Below, in pieces: positions 7,397 through 9,907 of a DNA stretch of 9,907 nt. The position numbers and the translations under genes were made by a program. The stretch is from Planctomycetaceae bacterium (GTDB lineage Bacteria > Planctomycetota > Planctomycetia > Pirellulales > Pirellulaceae): the NCBI GenBank assembly GCA_007695205.1, contig REEF01000533.1, positions 1-9,907 on the forward strand, read 5' to 3'. Each line of letters begins with the position of its first letter. The stretch's first letter is position 1. The notes under the pieces were generated by a model. It was given only the letters and a program-made list of their open reading frames with translations. It was not told the origin of the DNA and ran no database searches.

Positions 7397-8497
7397 ATGA
7401 ACATGGCTCATGAAGTCACCCTGATCACCGGCGATGGCGTCGGACCGGAATTGGCCGAAGCGGCTCGTAAGTGTGTCGATGCCACGGGCATTGCCATCCA
7501 TTGGGATGTCCAGGAGGCCGGTATCGATGTGATGGAGCGGACCGGTACGCCGATCCCCGATTCGGTCATGGAAAGTGTCCGTCGGACCGGATGTGCGCTG
7601 AAGGCACCCATCACGACCCCGGTCGGCACGGGATTCCGCAGTATCAACGTGTACCTACGCCAAGAACTGGGGCTGTTCGCCTGTATCCGACCCTGCAAGT
7701 ACTACCCGGGAGTCCGCTCGTTCTTCAGTGAAGTGGGCGTCGATATCGTGATCGTTCGGGAGAACACCGAGGACCTGTACGCCGGGGTCGAATTCGAGGC
7801 AGGACGAGAAGAGACGAGCCAGTTGATCGATTTCGTCAACTCGTTGCCATCGGACCGCAAGATCAAGACCAGCGGAGCCGAAACGGGCGTGTCGATCAAA
7901 CCGATCAGCATCTCCGGGACAGAACGAATCGTCCAGTGCGCCTTTGATTACGCTCGAAAAAACGGCCGCCGAAAGGTCACGGCAGTCCACAAAGCGAACA
8001 TCATGAAATACTCGGACGGGTTATTCCTGGCGACGGCGACGAAAGTGGCCGAGCAGTATCCGGAGATCGAGTTCGAAGAGCGCATCGTGGATAACATGTG
8101 CATGCAGTTGACGCAAAAGCCCGAATTGTACGATGTGCTGGTCATGGCCAACCTGTACGGCGATATCGTCAGCGATCTGGGCGCAGGACTGGTCGGCGGT
8201 TTGGGGGTCGCACCGGGCGCGAATATCGGTCCCGGGGGGGCCGTCTTCGAAGCGACGCACGGCAGCGCACCCAAGTACAAGGGCCAGAACAAGGTGAATC
8301 CCACCGCGCTGATCCTGTCCGGCATGCTGATGCTGAAACATTTGGGCGAGACGGAGGCGGCCGATCGTCTGGAACGAGCGGTGGCGGCCGTGATCGCCGA
8401 GGGGAAGGACGTGACCTACGATATGAAACCGCATCGAGATGATCCGACCGCAGTGGGCACGCAAGAGATGGCCGACGCGATCTGCGCTCGGATGTAA
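7397..8497 (+). CDS. icd: Isocitrate dehydrogenase (isocitrate/isopropylmalate dehydrogenase family)
   Basis: Oxidative decarboxylation of isocitrate to 2-oxoglutarate in the TCA cycle, as a soluble, probably dimeric enzyme needing Mg/Mn. The 366 residues have the GDGVGPE start (12-18). The substrate site is complete: S82, N84, R88 (RSINVYLRQE, the Ser-x-Asn of isocitrate enzymes rather than LeuB), R98, R121, Y128 (RENTEDLYAG) and K199 (VHKANIMK). Metal ligands are D232, D256 and D260 (GDIVSDL). The cofactor loop reads HGSAPKYKG: K293 and Y294 align with E. coli K344/Y345, which select NADP, while NAD enzymes carry Asp-Ile. Y341 matches E. coli Y391, but R395 is replaced (P345). So the length resembles NAD-type enzymes and the loop suggests NADP. 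AGGAG lies at 7389-7393, three bases before the first ATG and nine before the second (7403), so residue 3 may be the true start (364 aa). lpxK follows after 60 bases. Confidence 0.92.
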   Translation: MNMAHEVTLITGDGVGPELAEAARKCVDATGIAIHWDVQEAGIDVMERTGTPIPDSVMESVRRTGCALKAPITTPVGTGFRSINVYLRQELGLFACIRPCKYYPGVRSFFSEVGVDIVIVRENTEDLYAGVEFEAGREETSQLIDFVNSLPSDRKIKTSGAETGVSIKPISISGTERIVQCAFDYARKNGRRKVTAVHKANIMKYSDGLFLATATKVAEQYPEIEFEERIVDNMCMQLTQKPELYDVLVMANLYGDIVSDLGAGLVGGLGVAPGANIGPGGAVFEATHGSAPKYKGQNKVNPTALILSGMLMLKHLGETEAADRLERAVAAVIAEGKDVTYDMKPHRDDPTAVGTQEMADAICARM

Positions 8498-8557
8498 CAC
8501 GACGCAGGCAGACGTTGCCCCGCACGCCAACGGAGATCGACGATCGATTCGAGGAGC

Positions 8558-9643
8558 GTGAGCTTGGAAAATCCTTCCCCGTTTCGCGAATTGGTCAGCG
8601 GCCAGCGAACCGGCGTGGTTGCCGCCTTGATGCGCACCACGCTGCGATTGCTGGCGATCCCCTATTGGTTGGTCACCTACTGCCGAAATCGGCTTTACGA
8701 CCGAGGCCTGTTGACCAGCCACCGAGTGCCGGCGGTGGTGATCAGCGTCGGGAACCTGACGGTCGGCGGGACCGGAAAAACACCGCTGGTCCTGTGGCTG
8801 ATCCGGTGGTGCCGCCAACACGGTCGCGCGGCGGCGGTGGTCAGCCGCGGCTACAAGGCTCGCGACGGCCAACCGAACGACGAGGCGATGGAAATGGCAG
8901 CCCGGATTCCGGGTCTGGTGCACGTGCAGCATCGCGATCGAGTCGCTGCCGCTCACCAGGCGATCCGCCGTGAGGGTTGTGACATCATCGTGCTGGACGA
9001 CGGATTTCAACACCGCCGCATCCACCGAGATCTGGATGTGGTGCTGTTGGACGCGCTGGAACCGTTCGGCTGGGACCACGTCCTGCCTCGCGGTACCCTG
9101 CGCGAACCCGTGTCGGGATTGGCTCGAGCCGATGTGGTCGCTCTGTCTCGTGCCGATGCCATTTCGGCCGAACAGCGATCCGCGTTGCGAGACCGCGCGA
9201 GACGGTTGGCCCCAGCGGCGGATTGGATCGAAGTCGTCCACCAGCCGACCGGCTTGATCGCCGCCGATGGGCAACGACGATCGCTGGATTATCTGCAAGG
9301 CCGACCCGTGGCGGCGTTCTGCGGGATCGGTAACCCCCAGGGATTCCTCCACACGCTGCAAACGTTGAGTTGTCAGGTGATCGGGTTCCGAGCACTACCC
9401 GATCACTACGCCTATCCGGACGCCGAGGTCGCGCGACTGGCGCGTTGGGCGGAGACCATGCCCGGCGTGGACACGGTTCTGTGCACCTGCAAGGATTTGG
9501 TCAAGCTGGAAATCCAACGCGTGGGACCATGCGAGTTATGGGCGGTCGAGGTCGGGTTGGCGATCTCCTACGGAAAAGAAAACCTGGACCGCCGCCTGCG
9601 TTCCTTAGAGGCGGTAACAAAACTGTTCGGCGCGGGTCTCTGA
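8558..9643 (+). CDS. lpxK: Tetraacyldisaccharide 4'-kinase (lipid A 4'-kinase)
   Basis: Phosphorylates the 4' position of tetraacyl-disaccharide-1-phosphate to make lipid IVA, on the inner-membrane face, in the Raetz lipid A pathway; this implies an LPS-type outer membrane. The 361 residues are slightly longer than usual. A membrane-associating helix (about 26-47) precedes the P-loop GNLTVGGTGKTP (65-76), then SRGYK (96-100, normally SRGYG), DDGFQHRRI (147-155) and LPRGTLREP (177-185). Late in the protein DHYAYPD (282-288) carries the conserved His. The first possible start is GTG at 8558, but GAGGAG (8551-8556) is only one base from it and seven bases from the TTG at 8564, so TTG, giving 359 residues, is likely the real start. 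The last 11 residues (351-361) and the TGA stop lie in a MITE-like element, so the native C-terminus has been replaced; it is past all known catalytic motifs. Probably co-transcribed with idh. Confidence 0.93.
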   Translation: MSLENPSPFRELVSGQRTGVVAALMRTTLRLLAIPYWLVTYCRNRLYDRGLLTSHRVPAVVISVGNLTVGGTGKTPLVLWLIRWCRQHGRAAAVVSRGYKARDGQPNDEAMEMAARIPGLVHVQHRDRVAAAHQAIRREGCDIIVLDDGFQHRRIHRDLDVVLLDALEPFGWDHVLPRGTLREPVSGLARADVVALSRADAISAEQRSALRDRARRLAPAADWIEVVHQPTGLIAADGQRRSLDYLQGRPVAAFCGIGNPQGFLHTLQTLSCQVIGFRALPDHYAYPDAEVARLARWAETMPGVDTVLCTCKDLVKLEIQRVGPCELWAVEVGLAISYGKENLDRRLRSLEAVTKLFGAGL

Positions 9644-9700
9644 CCCCGCCGAAACCGCCGACCGTAGGTCTCCCAGGCCAGTTTTGTTACCGCCTCTTAG
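9604..9700. mobile_element. MITE-like element with 17-bp TIRs and CTTAG duplication, in the lpxK 3' end
   Basis: The element covers 9609-9695 (87 bp). Its ends are a perfect 17-bp inverted repeat: AGGCGGTAACAAAACTG (9609-9625) and its complement (9679-9695). CTTAG occurs directly at both sides (9604-9608 and 9696-9700), fitting a 5-bp target duplication. Inside are two further stem-loops: 9626-9653, a 12-bp stem with one bulged C and a 3-base TCT loop, and GACC-GTA-GGTC at 9660-9670. It encodes no transposase, so it would be moved in trans. The stop of lpxK (9641-9643) falls in the loop of the first internal hairpin. Because the outer arms nearly extend through CTTAG/CTAAG, a simple folded repeat cannot be excluded. 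Confidence 0.7.
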
Positions 9701-9773
9701 CAATAGCCGAGGAAACGGACGTAATTGTAGATCGCGTCCAAAGGTCACCTTTCTCTGTGTTTTCACCTGGGCA

Positions 9774-9907
9774 TTACGGGGTTTCGTTCGGCCAGGTTTC
9801 CTCGGGCGGCGGAGGTACGGGCGGGTCGAGGAGCCTCGGTTCGGCGTAATCACCGTCCATCTTGTAAGGCAGCTTGTACAGCCGGTCACCGGTCGAGTTG
9901 GTGAAAT
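9774..9907 (-). CDS. C-terminal end of an unidentified proline-rich protein (partial)
   Basis: An open frame enters from the right edge and runs 43 codons to TAA (9776-9774). It reads FTNSTGDRLYKLPYKMDGDY, then a proline/glutamate-rich tail with PPVPPPPEE and ends WPNETP. The composition is protein-like, with few chance hallmarks. No domain is recognisable; such a tail could follow a secreted or beta-barrel domain, but that is a guess. The start lies outside the window. About 73 bases separate its stop from the MITE-like element, and the gene is convergent with lpxK. No terminator with a T-run was seen between them; GGACG...CGTCC (about 9717-9740) is a weak inverted repeat. Confidence 0.6.
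   Translation of the reverse strand, partial: FTNSTGDRLYKLPYKMDGDYAEPRLLDPPVPPPPEETWPNETP

Noticed and set aside
8021..9361. 446-codon minus-strand open frame opposite idh and lpxK
   Set aside because: It spans two clearly identified plus-strand genes and the gap between them; the composition is low in structure (Gln/His/Arg-rich) with no family match.
9605..9889. 94-codon minus-strand ORF over the MITE-like element
   Set aside because: It conflicts with the protein-like frame ending at 9774 and reads through the element; its Arg/Pro/Thr-rich composition is shadow-like.
1..9907. CRISPR array, tRNA, rRNA or defence island
   Set aside because: No regularly spaced direct repeats, cloverleaf or ribosomal sequence, and no nuclease, toxin-antitoxin or restriction genes were recognised.

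Overview
The window looks like chromosomal DNA of a GC-rich, Gram-negative bacterium, most likely a planctomycete of the Pirellula/Rhodopirellula kind. This is inference from gene style: a PAS histidine kinase with a cysteine cluster, a Tat-signal NAD-epimerase-like protein, lipid A synthesis, and short palindromic intergenic repeats. No rRNA, tRNA, CRISPR array or intact transposon gene was seen.

Layout. (a) 1-140: end zone of an unknown left neighbour, with a 15/16 matched inverted repeat (59-109). (b) 141-4739, minus strand: an efflux operon in the order periplasmic adaptor, RND permease, small PII-like protein. Pump and PII-like genes share one base (TGATG). A near-consensus sigma70-type promoter lies at 4813-4842. 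(c) 4854-4878: an intrinsic terminator for the next minus-strand unit, only 11 bases from the -35 box of the efflux promoter. (d) 5067-7126, minus strand: a soluble PAS histidine kinase followed, with a 4-base ATGA overlap, by a Tat-signal SDR/epimerase-like protein whose catalytic residues are eroded. No response regulator is adjacent. (e) 7127-7396: divergent spacer with two perfect palindromes, one lying exactly between the -35 and -10 boxes of a candidate promoter. (f) 7397-9643, plus strand: isocitrate dehydrogenase, then lpxK, the lipid A 4'-kinase, 60 bases downstream. (g) 9604-9700: a MITE-like 87-bp element with perfect 17-bp terminal inverted repeats and flanking CTTAG direct repeats; it supplies the last 11 codons and the stop of lpxK. 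(h) 9774-9907, minus strand: the C-terminal end of a proline-rich protein cut by the window edge.

The efflux operon forms an inner-membrane tripartite pump lacking its outer-membrane channel here, with a small PII-like protein as a plausible modulator. The kinase/SDR pair looks like a sensor with a co-translated exported partner. The idh-lpxK pair is housekeeping (TCA cycle and lipid A). I do not see a clearly new defence or metabolic system. The most unusual points are the MITE-tailed lpxK, the kinase/degenerate-SDR pair, and the PII-like protein coupled to the pump.
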